Origin: Botryotinia globosa
Taxonomy: Eukaryota; Ascomycota; Leotiomycetes; Helotiales; Sclerotiniaceae
Direction: 5' to 3'
Assembly: GCA_014898425.1 (NCBI GenBank)
Contig: RCSZ01000013.1
Coordinates: 558,001 to 622,000, forward strand
DNA: 64,000 nucleotides
Shown here: piece after piece, positions 25,150 through 38,085 of the stretch
Layout: each line of letters starts with the position of its first letter
How positions within the stretch are numbered: the stretch's first letter is position 1
Position numbers and translations under genes: made by a program
Notes under the pieces: generated by a model
The model's database searches: none
Seen by the model: the letters and a program-made list of their open reading frames with translations, nothing else
Told to the model about the DNA's origin: nothing

Positions 25150-25470
25150 ATAGAAATATAAATTATTAATATATTTAAAACAGAATTTGATATTTTACAA
25201 AATAAATTTTATTAAAAAATAAATTTTGTTAAATATAATATACATGATATTAAAGAAAGAAAGAAACCAGGAAAGTTTTATATTCTATATTGTAATTGAA
25301 TATAATTAAGTTGTCTGGCTTTATTTAAATAAATTGATTAATAAAAAAAGAGTTCATTAATCTCAAAAGAACTAAAGGCTAATTTATTTATTTATTTTTT
25401 CTAATAATTAATATTTCAAAAAGGTGTCAAAAGCCTTTTAAATATCCATAGTGATTATAATAACCTTTAG
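25150..25470 (-). pseudogene. LINE D reverse transcriptase core relic
   Basis: Read on the minus strand, 25,448-25,422 gives MDI-x-KAFDT, the RT motif A with the catalytic Asp, in the form usual for fungal Tad-like LINEs. About 80 codons later, 25,173-25,162 gives Y-I-N-N followed by LYFY, a mutated YxDD catalytic box. Between them are stretches such as LFLLINLF and SITI-x-NIKL that fit the family's palm and fingers region. Stops are at Gln positions. The aspartates of YxDD are lost, so it is inactive. Confidence 0.75.
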
Positions 25471-26029
25471 TTTTTAAAAGAAGATAAACTTTATATTATA
25501 AATAAAATAAGTAATTTAATCTATAATAATTCTTTAAATAAAGGTTTTTTATATTATAAGCTAAGAATTCTATTAACCAATATAATCTATACCAATTAAT
25601 AAACTATAATTTTCTTTAGATTTTTTGAAACATAAAAAATTAAAATAATGAATCTTTAAAAGTAAATAAAAGCCTATTCTTTTTATTAACCTTAAATAAT
25701 ATAATAATTTCAACAAGTTTCCAGATGTATAGAAAAAATCTGAATACTATATAATAATTATATAAACTATAAATAAAGTATTCAATTATTAATATAAAAA
25801 GCTCGAATTATTAATAGAATTTCCTCTTCAAAAGTGTATCTACAAAGATAATCCCAATAGGCCTTCTTACACTCAAAAATCTATTATAATCCTGTTTTCT
25901 CACTTTCTTTATCAGATTTCTTGATTTTGTATATAATAAAGTTTATCATTCTTATAAATTGATAATATTTATTTTAATCGTTTTTTCTTTTGATTAAAAC
26001 AAAAGATTAAAAAGGTAAATCATATTAAT

Positions 26030-26287
26030 TTAAATTAGAATAAAACATTTATTCGATTCTGATTTTAGGATTTTATAATAATATTGTTTTAATAAAGTTA
26101 TATTTTGTTTTAAAATAATAAGAATTTGGATTTTATAATTTGAATTATTATATATATCTTTTTTAATATTAATAAAAAGGATATTAGAAAAAATAAGATC
26201 GATAATATATTCTACTTTATAGATGAGGTCATTAGAAACAGTTATAAAATCTATGTCGCTATTGCTAAACCAATATGTAAATTCCAA
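26030..26287 (-). pseudogene. LINE D endonuclease fragment (still open)
   Basis: This is an 85-codon open segment on the minus strand. It contains YWFSNSDIDFITVSNDLIYK followed by VEYIIDLIFSN. The IDLxFSN piece matches the conserved late motif of the APE/EEP endonuclease of Tad-like LINEs, where it is usually followed by an SDH motif. Here NNSNYK stands near the expected SDH position. It is the best preserved coding part of the family in the window and sets the coding strand of all copies. It is a fragment of a dead element, cut by the 5' truncation 30 bp upstream. Confidence 0.75.
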
Positions 26288-26318
26288 ACCTCTATATTTT
26301 GATTATATTTTAGTTCGA

Positions 26319-27662
26319 AGGTGTGGTGCTAGGTGTTAAAGTCGCCTCTAGTCAGGCAACGTGCTGATGGGAAAAAATAATTTATAAAGGGAAGGGTGTG
26401 ATCTATTATCTTATGAATAGTTAGATTTATTGGTTGAAATTGATTCTAAATAGTTGATATTTCATTGGATAATTTATATTTCAATTAAAATGAAATAGTA
26501 TTTCAACTAGTATTTGAAATAATAAGATTTGATTTATTACAATTTTAATAAAATGATAATTCTATAAAAAATAAAGCGTATCTGAATTAAAGACTGTATT
26601 TCACTAAAATCGCTTTATTTTGATGAGAGGGTACTGATAAAAAATTTAAATATAATAAAAATGATTATATATTATTAAATTTTATTTTAAGAATAGAAAT
26701 TCCAGAAGTCTATTATAATAATTTTTTGAATAAATGTTAAAGTATTATTAAGATTTTTGAAATCTTAAAATCAAAATATTTTTGATTTTTAATAAGAAAA
26801 GATATCAAGAAATATATTTAAATATGTGTGATATGTTAATGGATTGTTATTTAAAGGTATAAATTATATAATGAACTATAAGCTTTTTTGAATATTTTAT
26901 AGATTTTGGAGAAAGTTTTTTATAAAAAAATTTATAAATTTATTTTTATTCAAATTGGATAAATATGTTTATAAGAAAATTCTAGTAGTTATAGATAGAT
27001 TTATAATGTTTATTTGATATATTTCTATAAATAAATCGACTATATTATTAAAATTTATATAAACCTTAATATAAAATTTATCCAAAGATTTTGAAGTTTC
27101 AGAGAATATTATTTTAAATAAAGAATTTTAACTTGTAGATAAATTTTGGAATAGCGTTCTTTTTATTTGAGGGTATAATATAAATTTTGAATATTTTTTC
27201 ATTTATAGATTGATGAATAAATAAAAAAACAAGATGTAAATTCAATTAATTATATTAATCATTATATAAATTATTGTTAAAATATTTGAATATTATTAGT
27301 ATTATAAATATAATTTCTTTTTGGGTGATGTATAGATGTCTGCTTATTTTCAATTATATTGGTGAGGATATCAATATTATAGGGAAGATATTAGTTATAG
27401 ATAAATAAATTATTTCTTTTAATAAAATAAATTCTTTTTCAATATTATAATAAATAGCTATCAATCGGAAAATAAGAAAAATAAAAGGTGTAATGTTTTG
27501 TTGATATAATATTAGAGATAAAGTAATATTAAGTATACGAAATATTGAATAGTTTTAATCAAAAAAGAAATTTTCAGATAGATTTATAGATTTTCTTTAA
27601 TAATAGATATAAAGACTAATGATTAAGTATATGAATTTAAATTATTATTTGTTTATAAAATC
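26319..27662 (+). mobile_element. Ty3/Gypsy relic, middle part with integrase
   Basis: This continues the Gypsy element after LINE D. The distance from the RNase H motif to integrase, with LINE D removed, is about 1.1 kb to the VVIDR motif, a normal spacing. So no large additional insertion is needed. The first 55 bp (26,319-26,372) are unusually GC-rich and unmutated. The piece ends at the target site of LINE B. Confidence 0.7.
26640..27420 (+). pseudogene. Gypsy integrase relic
   Basis: The plus-strand frame gives ICVICQ near 26,830, the remains of the zinc-binding CxxC. It then gives ILVVIDRF at 26,979-27,002, which is the Gypsy integrase core ILVVVDRF. After that come ISINKSTILL, SENIILNKEF and KFWNSVLFI, corresponding to the conserved P-x-x-I-x-S-D-R-G-x-x-F...FW region. 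The catalytic Asp of SDRG is changed to Asn, consistent with G-to-A mutation. The order after RT and RNase H is that of Ty3/Gypsy, not Copia. Confidence 0.75.
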
Positions 27663-27677
27663 TATAATATTTTCTAC
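27663..27677. repeat. Target site duplication of LINE B (left)
   Basis: TATAATATTTTCTAC here pairs with TATAACATTTTCTAT at 33,253-33,267. The two differences are C/T transitions. It is 15 bp, the same length as for copies A and C. Confidence 0.85.
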
Positions 27678-28054
27678 AGATCGATACAACATCCTAAAAT
27701 CAAGGTATCTTTGTATTTTCGATTTTATTATATAGAATTAACTCTTTATATTCTCTATAAACCCTTTTATTCAATTCAACAATTACTTTTACAATAATAT
27801 CACTAAATAATAAATTTAAAATATTAAATTGTTTTTTATAATTATTAAATCTTAGATTTATATATTTATCGAATTTACAATCCCTATTTAATCTCAATTA
27901 ATTTTATATAATTAAAAAAAAGAAAAGCAGAATAAATATTCAAATATCTTTTTCTTTTGAAATCGATTATTTTAATCAAAATACTATTTCGAATATATTA
28001 AATATTATCAAAAAACAATTTAATATTTTTAAATATAATATAAAAAGCAAATAT

Positions 28055-28486
28055 ATGATTATTATAAATTTTATAATATTATTCAATATCTTTGTAATAT
28101 TTTATACAAATATATCTAATATAATTTTTATAATAGAATTTATTAGTTTTATAATTAATTTTATAATTATTATTATTTTCATTAATACTATTATTTTCTT
28201 TATACTTTTCAATATTCATACCCAATCTTCTATTTATATTATATTTATTATTAATTCTAAATTTTTTATAAAAATAATTAAATTCGATAATATAAATAAT
28301 ATTAGAAATAATATATTTTTTAAATTCGAAATATACAATTTGAAAAAATCTTTTACAACTTTATATCAAAAAAAAATTCTATTTCGAATTATATTTAATA
28401 CTAAAATTAAAGATTACTTATTAAATACAAATCTTCAATTCTATTCAATTAATTTTCTATTTTTATTTTCAAATAATATTTTATAG
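28055..28486 (+). pseudogene. Open stretch in the 5' part of LINE B (possible ORF1)
   Basis: This 143-codon plus-strand open frame lies in the sense direction of LINE B, upstream of the endonuclease, where ORF1 is expected. It is very rich in Ile, Phe and Asn and shows no zinc knuckle or other motif. The openness may simply reflect T-rich codons. I do not claim a protein. It is listed because of its position and strand. Confidence 0.3.
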
Positions 28487-29559
28487 AAATTATTAAAAGC
28501 TTTTTTCTAATTAATATTCTAATAATCTTATTTACAATTATAAATTAAATTATTACCTTTATATTTAATAATATTCGCGATTTATTTTATAATAAATATA
28601 ATTGATAAAAAATATTATAAATATTAAATATTATATTCTTAATTATTTTAGAAATCTAATATAATTATATAATTACAAAAATCCTTATTTTCTTTATAAA
28701 TTTAAATAATAAAATAATTATAATAAATGAAATCTTTTTTTTTAATAAAATCTTTATATAAATAAAGAAATATTCAATTATTATTAAATCCTTTAATTAT
28801 AAAATCAGTGAATATTTTAATAGAATTATTTAAATTATTTTATTTATTAAAACAATCTATCCCTTTATTTTTTTTAATATTAACAACTCTTTTAAATTAA
28901 TTGAAAAAAAGTATATTATAATCCAATATAATCTAGATTATTAAGAATATTACTTTTCTTTCAAATATAATCGATTGCTCTTTTATATTTATTATAATTA
29001 TTAAATAAATATATATAAAAAACTAATAAATATTAATTATATAATATCATTCAAATATATTAATTATTATAATCTATTCGAAATTGAATATAATAAATAC
29101 TTTACTATTCTTCAATACAAAAATAATATTACAATACTCTTTATTAAAAACAAATTCAAAACTATTTAAAAAACAGAAAAGATTCAATACAAAATAGTTA
29201 ATATATTTATTAAAATCTTTAAAACAAAAATACTTAATATTTTCATAATTATAATTACAAAATATATTATTATTATTATTCAATACAAATAAATTAAATC
29301 CACTCTTATTATTAATCAAATCTTAATTCGAAATTAAATACAAATTCTTATAACAATAATTCAGATATTTATTCTCTCTCAAATAAAAATTTCTAGATTA
29401 TATCTGAAAACAAAAAAAAAGAATAAGAATATTCTTTATTATATATAAAACTTCAATAAACTTAATATATCCGATTTCAAAAACTTATTTTATCAATATT
29501 AATATAATATAATAAACTTTATAATGAAATCTATAATTAATAAATCTAATAATATAATT

Positions 29560-31070
29560 TTTAAATCTATTAGATTAATATTAATAAAAGTATTTTTATA
29601 TATATAATAATTCTTGCAATCTTTGATATATAATAAATCAATATTATTTATATTCAGAAATCATAAATAATTATTAATATATAGATATAAAACTATTCAA
29701 ATTATAATTATTATATTCTAACAAACTTTTAGAACTTTGAGAATTCTGAAAACCCAAATCACTTTTAGATTATAATTTATATATATAAAAATATTAGTTT
29801 ATATATATAATAATACTACCCTATATATAATAAAAACCTTCTTTAAATCAACATAAATAGAAATATTATATTCAATTTATATTACTAATCAAATAATAAT
29901 AAAATAATTGATTATATATTCTATCTAATTTTATTATTTCGATATTTAATAAAAAACTATTTTAATATTTAATATTATATATTCAAATTAGAAATGTAAT
30001 TCAAATATAAGAGCTCGAATTTAGTATATTAATCTAATAATAATAATATAGATTTTATTAATAATTTAATAAGTGAACTACAAATATTAAAAGAATATTA
30101 TAAACAAAATCAAAAATAATAAAAAGCTTTATAAAATTATTAATCAGTATAAATTAAAATTTAATCTAAAATCATCTTTATTGTATATTAATAAAAACCT
30201 TATTGAAAATATTATAGAAAAAACTAAAACCTTATATAAAAAGACTTTTAATCACTTTAATATTTTCGATAACTTCGAATATAACCTTTTTTAAAATTGA
30301 AACAAATTAGATATTCTAAAATGATTTCAATTTATTTCGATAAAAAAAGTCGAATACAATATTATTAAAATTTTCAGTATTTTATCAAATATTAATTATA
30401 TTATAATACAAATATTTAAGGTTTATTAATTAATAATTAGTAATACTTTATATAAGTTTTACAATCAATATCTAATACTCAATTTTATTTTATAAGTTTA
30501 GAAATTTATTGAAATAATTATATTATTAAAGATTAATAAAAAAAATAAATCCTTTATTTATTTCTAATAATCAATTATATTTATTTCTTATATCTCAAAA
30601 GATTTAAAGAGAATTATAATCTATTGTTTGATATAAATTATCTTGATTAATAATATTCTTAATTTATAATATAAAAAAGTCCTATTTAAAAGAATTGTTA
30701 TAGATTTGATTGTTTGTTTTATATATAATATAAAAACTATTTTTTCTTAGGGATTAGAAATCATTATAATTATTATAAATCTTCAAAACGCTTTTGATAT
30801 ATTTCTAAAATAGAGAATATTAGAAAGAATAATTAAATAAAGTTAACATTTAATTTTTCTAAAATTAATTGAATACTTCTTTATTAATCGATATATTCAA
30901 ATTTATTTAAAGAATTTAATTATATTCAATTATAGAATTGTATATAAGATATTTTAAAATTTCTTTTTCTTTTTAGTATTATATATATTATATCTAATTG
31001 AATTTATATTATAGGATATAAAATTATATTTTGAATATATTGATAATTTCTATTTATATTAAATCTTTTA
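29560..31070 (+). pseudogene. LINE B endonuclease-RT relic
   Basis: The start of the endonuclease reads INKSIF...II-x-AIFDI near 29,575-29,630, then INIIYIQKS near 29,640-29,665. This matches the conserved opening of LINE APE domains, with Asn of NVN and the Q-E-P catalytic motif, whose Glu is changed to Lys by G-to-A. A deletion at about 30,065 removes the later endonuclease. RT motif A reads NAFD at 30,787-30,798 and the catalytic box Y-I-D-N at 31,036-31,047, so one of the two Asp survives. Stops are mostly at Gln positions. Confidence 0.7.
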
Positions 31071-33267
31071 ATCTTTAAACTTTAATATTTTTGTTTTAAT
31101 AAATGATATAAGAAAGATTTTTAAATAAAATAATAATAATAAGATTGTTTTTGTTTTTAAAAAATTCGAAATAATTTATTTTATTAAAAAAAGAAGGGAT
31201 TATATTCCTTTTTATATTATTAATAAGAAGTTTATTATTATATTAATTATTATAATTGAAAATAAAGTATTATTTATTTTAAAATAATTTAAAGTTTAAT
31301 TTAATAAGAAACTCTTTTTTAAAAGATATATAATTATAAAAATTATTAAAACTTAAATAATAATATATTATATTCATAATTTTATAAAAATAATCAATAG
31401 TTTTTTAGTTTTAGTTTTATATAAAGCTATTATTATCTATATTATTTCTTTTTTTATATACAAAATCGAAGTATAGTTTAATAATAAAACGAAGTTATTT
31501 TGTATCTAATATATTACTTATAATTTTGCTATTTTTATTCAAATAGATTGATATATTGATTTATTGAAATAAATATTTGTTTTAATATTTAAAGATATAT
31601 TTTCGATTTGGAAGATTATTTTAATAATTACTTTTTTTTAAAAATACAAATATTCTATTTGCTAATATAATACTGAACGAAATTAAGCTTTGTTTTATTA
31701 TATATATTTAATTAATAAATACTTTTTATTTTATAATCTATTAAATTATATTATTATTTATTATTAAAAGTAAAAGTATTAATTAATAATAGAAATCTAA
31801 AATCAAAATTCAGTATTTAGAAATAATCCTTTTTAATGTTATATATTTTATATTATAATCTTTACATTTCTTTTTAGAATATTGAATAAATTCGATAGAG
31901 GATATTAATAAAGAAATAGTAATTATTAGCTTTAAAAAGTAATGATTTTATCTTTCTTTTAATAAGATTTTAATTTTTTTTAAATAGTTTTGAATAAATT
32001 GTAGATAAAAAGAGGCTTATTGAATATAAGTATATAATATATTAGAATAAAAAGCAAATCGCTATTTGATTAACAATATTTTGTATATTTTCGATTTAGA
32101 AGTAATCGGAGTTTATATAAATCTCAAATATATTTTAAAAACTTTTTCATTTAATAAATAATATTTATAATTTTGTATTAATAATATTTTAGTGATTTAA
32201 TATTTATATAATAATATATTCGATTTTTTCCAATAAGTTTTCTATATTTATTAAAATGCTATATAGATTTTTGATATCAAAGTTTGCTAATTTCTTGATT
32301 ATATAGATATTAAAAGGAATAAGATTGCTAATAAACTTATTGATTTTGGGATTTAGCATCTATTTCAATATCTATTATTAATAAAATAGGAATTATTATT
32401 AAAAGGTTTTATAATCGAATAAAATAGTTTTAATAAAAGAAATAACAATTTATTTTTTCAAGCATTTATAATAAATGGAATTTTGTTTATATAATTAAGT
32501 TTTCTTTGGAATTAAATTTATTAAGAAAAATGCTATACTATATTCTAACTATATATATAAAACACAGAGATTTTGTATAATATTATAAAAAATTCTAATA
32601 TTAAAACATTAATTTGGAATACTTCTATAATTATTAAAAGATTTCTAAATATCTGATATTATATTGTAAATCACTAATTCAATTCGAAAAATAGTTTAAA
32701 TAATTATTTTTATTTTTATTTTTATTAATAATGAAAGGCTTTAATTATCTTTTGTTCTTAATATTATAATTATTAATATTAATCAAATTCTTTGAAACTA
32801 TTTGATTTTATATTAATATTTGTTTCTATTAAGAATATTCAATTATCTTTTTCTTTTTCTTTATTTTTATTTTTCTTTATTTTTCTTTTTCTTTTTTTTT
32901 ATCTTTTAATTAAATCCTATTCTTCTTCTATCTAATTTAAATAATAATTAAAGAATATAATAAAAGATTTACTTGATGCTAATATACTTTATAAATATAT
33001 ATTCTTATAATATTATATTCATTTGTTTCTAAAGAATTATATTTAGGTTTTTAAAGTTTTGAAATACTATTAGTTTTATTTCAATTAATAAAAAAGGATT
33101 TATTCAAATAAACTTTGATTTTTATATATATAAATTGCTTTCTAAGGTATTAAATAAATCCATAATTTAGTATATCCTTATATTCCTTAGGAGGTTTTTA
33201 GGGTCAATCTCAAGCTAACTTGATGGATGTTAATAAATACTACTACTACTACTATAACATTTTCTAT

Positions 33268-33673
33268 ATCTTTTTATCGGAATTATAATATAAACGATTG
33301 AGTATTATCAATTTAGTATTATAAAAAGAAAAAATAATCATCTAGAATATAAAGTAGATTGAATTATAATATAAAAAAAAGGGGGGAAAGGTTTTCAATA
33401 TTTGGTTTAATAAAACAGTTATCAATTAATAGAAAATATATGAGAGGATTTTTATGATTTCAATAATATAAAAAAGTATTAAAAGAATATAATAAAAAAG
33501 AAGAGTTATTATTACAAAATTTGAGAAAAAAAAGATTAAATTATAATATAATAAAATCCTATTTAGTGTTTAATGGTGAATTATTCTTTTTTTAAAGTTG
33601 CATTTGTTTCTTTTTTTTATAGTTTTTGATTTGAGTAAAAGTAGGGATGCAATCTTTTAGCTATTAGTATATT
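33268..33673 (+). mobile_element. Probable Gypsy 3' piece
   Basis: This sequence continues the locus split by LINE B and so belongs to the Gypsy relic or its immediate flank. A purine-rich run GGGGGGAAAGG at about 33,383-33,393 and AAAAGTAGGG near 33,647 could be polypurine tracts. No protein motif is clear. It stops at the 3' end of LINE E. Confidence 0.45.
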
Positions 33674-33959
33674 GTAGTAATATTATTTATTAATATCCAG
33701 CAAGCCGGCATAATTTAACCCTCGAGACCTTCTAAAAAGTATAGGGATATACTAAACTATAGATTTAAAATAATACCACAAAGAATAAATTATATATACA
33801 AAAATTAAAAGTCTATTTAAATGATTTCTTTTTGATTAATTAGAATAAGATTAATAATATTCAAAATTTTCAAAAAACTAAATGTCATTCCGAAAAATCA
33901 ATAAATATATACTTCAAAAATAAATGTTTACATAAATAATTAAAGTTAATATATATATA

Positions 33960-34469
33960 AGAGTTATCGGACATACTCACTGCATACCATAATGTTTTGT
34001 AACATAATCTCTACAAAATTTATATTTTTCTATATAAACTAAAATATTATACAATTATCACAATTATATATATTAAATTATAAAAACTTTTTATAAAATA
34101 ATTTAAGCTATAGTTTATACGAAAAATATTATAATTTATTTTTGAATATTTTTATTAAAAAGTTATATAAATTTTTAATTGAAAAAGTTTAAAATTTTGA
34201 ATTTATAATACTTTTCCTATATAAAATAAACCAATTTTTCGGAATTTTTTGAATTTTCAATTTGAATCTTTTGACACTATTATTATAAAAATATTTCAAA
34301 ATAAATCAATTATTTTTCTTAATAATTTTAATAATTCTATATTATTTAATAGTATTATTTCTGTTTTTATATTTTTTAATAATAAATAAACTAGGGTATA
34401 AACATTTAAATAATCTTATAGTTTAGCCAGAAAAGCGTTACATGTGCAGTGAGTAGGTTCCAGAACTCT
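33960..34469. mobile_element. TA-flanked MITE in LINE E
   Basis: This 510-bp element has imperfect terminal inverted repeats. The left end is AGAGTTATCGGACATACTCA, and the right end read inverted is AGAGTTCTGGAACCTACTCA, both followed by CTGCA. TA flanks both sides (33,958-33,959 and 34,470-34,471). Copies D and A lack it at the same place. The TA duplication suggests Tc1/mariner mobilisation. There is no transposase. It is a different family from the fold-back MITE. The ends keep their GC content while the interior is AT-rich. Confidence 0.82.
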
Positions 34470-36170
34470 TAGAAAAAAAATCTTATTATCTCCCTAACCA
34501 CCTACTATTTGAATAAAATAAAAAAGAAATAAAATTTTGATTTCAAAAAAAGAAAAAAAATTGTTTTTAACAAAAACATATATTAAAATAGAATAAATAA
34601 TTTTAAGGAATTCAATTAAAATTAATAATCAAAATATTAAAAATAAAAGGTAATTGAAATCTTTTATTATTAAAATTGATAAAAAAAAAGAATTTATATT
34701 ATTTCTCCAATTAAACTAAAAGTTTCTAATAGAATATTAACCATTCAAAAGCTTTCCAACAATTATAAAAATATTTTCAATCAATATTCTAATATTTCAA
34801 TATTTGACTTATTTAATATCTTTATATAAAATCTCTATATATTAATATATAGCAAAAATATAATATATCTTTTTTTATAATAAATTCAACTTTAAAAAAA
34901 GTTTATTATATAAATGAAGTTCTTTTTATTATATATTTCTAATAAAACAATTTTTTTTTTACTAATATTACTCTAAATAAAAGCTAAACTCCGAATTATG
35001 ATACTAATTCTATTAATAACAAATTCTAAAATAAATTCTGAATCCTAAATAGATTTATAATAATCAAAACCAATAAGTTTATCAATTACCCTATTTCCCT
35101 TAATTCTAATATTAAAAATCTATATAATGTTTCGATAAATATAAGAGATTTACTATAAAGAATTGAATATATTATTATATAAACATTAGATTATTGAAAT
35201 ATTGTTTATACAAAATTATAAACAATATTAATTCAATAAAAGGATTTGAAAAATGAATTTAAAGTTTATATATATTTTAATTCTTTTTATATTGAAAATA
35301 TAAAAAATAAATTAATTATAACAAAACTTATAATTAATTGTTTTTTGTTTTAATAAATTATATATTTATATTCTATAAGAAAAATTATTTTTAATTTATT
35401 CAGAATTATTTAAAAAAATTGAAAGCTTATTAAAAAAAATTCAATTTTTTTTTAAATTGATTATAATAACGTTGTTATTAATATAATTTATTAAATCAAC
35501 TTTATATTTTTTGAAAAAATATATATAATAGAATAAATTCAATATTATTTAATATAATATTATTTAATAAAATATTAAATAAAAGAATAGCTGAATTTCA
35601 AAAGAATATTATAATGAAAATAGTTTTTTGATATAAAAAAAATGTTTTTGGTTATAACGGTAGATATTTATTTAAAAAGAGTAATATAATATGTTATTTA
35701 AAAGAAAATAGTAAAATTACAATTAATATATTAAATATAAATTCTTTTATTTTGTTATTATATTGTATTTTTATTCTATAAATAAAAGAAAGGATAATAT
35801 AAATAATTATTATTTTATATAATATTAAGATTAAAGAGTTATCAATTACTTTTATAAAATTACGAATATAATATATCATCATTTTAATTTTCAGAATTTG
35901 AATTATTATATCTTTTGAAAATAAAACTATAATTAAATCAAATCCCTCATTATCTTAAAACAATTTTTTTTTGATAATAATAGTGAATATTATAATAAAA
36001 GATTTATTAATGATATAATAAAAAATATAATTATTTTTCTTTTTAACTCAATATATTACTTTGAGTTTCTCAAAAATGAAAGCAATTTATTATTATCATT
36101 TTATTTTAAAAGTCTTTTCTATATTATTTATTAAAACAGGTATATTAAAATCTAGGGATTTGGAAATCTA

Positions 36171-36984
36171 AGTCGACCACCCTACTTTCGGGCCACCCCT
36201 CTTTCGGGCCACCCTTTTACACCAAAATCACTTTTTTGACCTATCAATATCTCTATCAATATTGAATATTATTTAATAAAAATTTAGATTTATATAATTT
36301 AAGTTATTTTAAGTTTATATTAAAAAATTTAGAATTTTAGGATTTTTCTGGATCGATTTTTAGAGCTTCAAAATATCGATTTTTAATTTATATATAAATC
36401 ACATACAAATTTAAAATTTTATAAAATCTTTAATAACTTTTTAACAATAATTATTAAAAAAAAGTTATATATTTTTTTGAAAAATTCAAATCTGAATCTA
36501 TATAGAAATTCAAAAAAAAATTCAAAAAAATGAATAAATATAGAGATATAATATATAGTAAGTTAAGAGTAGTATAAATAATCCCTGTAATTTTGAGGGT
36601 ATCCTTTTAAATATTTATTTATAAAAAACTTTTATTTTTTTAAGATTTTTTAGATTCAATTTTTTATAAATTTATAATAAAAATTTATAATTTATTTTTA
36701 ACTATTTTTCTTTAAAAGTTATTATAGATTTTATGAAATTTTAGATTTGTATGTAATTTGTATGTGATTAAAAATCGATATTTCAAAGCTTTAGAAATCG
36801 ATCTAGAAAAATCCTAAAAATCTAAAAATTTCAAAACAGATTTGAAATGATTTGAATTATATAGGTTTAAATTTTTATTGAATTATATTCAATATTTATA
36901 GAGATATTAATAAATTAAAAAAGTGATTTTTGGTGTAAAAGGGTGGCCCGAAACAGGGGTGGCCCGAAAGTAGGGTGGTTGACT
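36171..36984. mobile_element. Fold-back MITE with TA duplication, copy 2
   Basis: This 814-bp copy of the element at 8,661-9,476 is flanked by TA on both sides (36,169-36,170 and 36,985-36,986). It starts AGTCGACCACCCTACTTTCG. It interrupts LINE E, and the flanks rejoin exactly with one TA. Its non-palindromic centre is in the opposite orientation to copy 1, so the two insertions are in inverse orientation. Confidence 0.87.
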
Positions 36985-37653
36985 TAACAAAAATATAGAT
37001 TATTAATATATCTAAAATAAAATTATATATTTTATAAAATAAGCTTTATTAAACATGATTAAATTGAATATTTTATAAAATAAGCTTTGTTAAATATAAT
37101 ATATACAATATTAAAAACAAAAAGAAGTTTTAAAATGTTCTATATTTTATATTATAGTTAAATATAATTTAGTTTTCTAATTTTAATTGAATAAATTGAT
37201 TAATAAGAAAAAAGTTTATTAATCTTAAAAACATTAAAGGTTTATTTTATTTGACTATTCTTTTTAATAATTTCTATTTGAAAAAGATATTAGAAATTCT
37301 TTAAGTATTTATAATAATTATAATAGTTTTTAATTTTTAGAAAAAGATAGTTTTTATATTATAAATAAAATAAACAATTAGGTTTATTATAGCTTTTTTA
37401 AGATAAAGCTTTTTTATATTATAAATTAAGAATTTATTAATTAGTATAATCTATATTAATTGATAGATTATAATTCTTCTTAAACTTTTTAAAATATAAA
37501 AATAAAAGTAATTGATTTTCAAAAGTAAATAGAAGATTTGTTTTTCTTATTAATCTTGAATAGAATAATAACTTTAATAAATTTTTAAAAAGAAATTAAA
37601 TATTATATAGCAATTATAGAAACTATAAATAAAGTATTTGATTATTAATTAAT

Positions 37654-38085
37654 TATCGTAGGTCATTGGCTAATAAGAAAATCTAGAAGCTAGCTCTAAT
37701 TAACAACTAAAATGGAATACAACACATGATTTCGAAAAGTCTGTATTGAATAGTTTTATTTTCTTATTCTATATTAAAGAGGAAAAGGTCTTATTTTATG
37801 CTTTTTTCTATTAATTTAGTTTTCCTACTTTCATTAATCTCTTTGTCGATTATTTCCTAATCTGGCAATTCCTTATATAACAAAGCTTTTTTAAGAATCT
37901 AATAAAGAATCAATTACTCTTTATTTCTTTAAAGCCGTTTCTAGACTAAAAGCTTCTTTTAAGCGATGATCATGTGATTCGATTATATTATAGATTAATA
38001 CTAGATCGAATGTCCTTATAAAGATATATATTTTATATTATTATTAATTAAAACAATACATCATATGAATTTTGAATTAAAAATA
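37654..38085 (-). repeat. 3' LTR of Copia family 2
   Basis: It aligns throughout with 43,333-43,765. Examples are GGTCATTGGCTAATAAG here and AGTTATTGATTAATAAG there, differing only by transitions. This copy keeps more G and C than the other LTR. Confidence 0.85.

Larger units (their letters stand above)
22334..26318 (-). mobile_element. LINE copy D, 5' truncated
   Basis: This is the same LINE family, on the minus strand. The 3' end with its triplet tail (TAGTAATAGTAGTAGTAATAG on the plus strand) is at 22,334. The copy is truncated at its 5' side at about 26,318, inside the endonuclease domain. 5' truncation with a constant 3' end is the classic LINE pattern and fixes the orientation of the family. 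A 717-bp foreign segment lies at 24,274-24,990. D is inserted in the Gypsy relic. No clear target duplication was found. Confidence 0.82.
27678..33252 (+). mobile_element. LINE copy B, both ends present
   Basis: This is the LINE family on the plus strand, from AGATCGATACAACATCC at 27,678 to the TACTACTAC tail ending at 33,252. It is flanked by a 15-bp target duplication and inserted in the Gypsy relic. It is about 520 bp shorter than A and C because of an internal deletion near 30,065 that removes the end of the endonuclease domain. It holds the polypyrimidine tract at about 32,848-32,910. Minus-strand open frames at 27,700 and 29,074 are antisense to the element and match the antisense frames of A and C. 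Confidence 0.85.

Noticed and set aside
26316..26372. tRNA gene at the GC-rich patch (GTTCGAAGG resembles a T-loop)
   Set aside because: No acceptor stem, anticodon arm or D-arm pairing can be drawn around it.
27700..29319. Minus-strand open frames in LINE B
   Set aside because: They are antisense to a plus-strand LINE and match the equally antisense frames in copies A and C.
35694..35882. Minus-strand open frame in LINE E
   Set aside because: It is in sense with the element but in the poorly conserved RT C-terminal side, with no recognisable motif. Chance openness in AT-rich sequence is sufficient.
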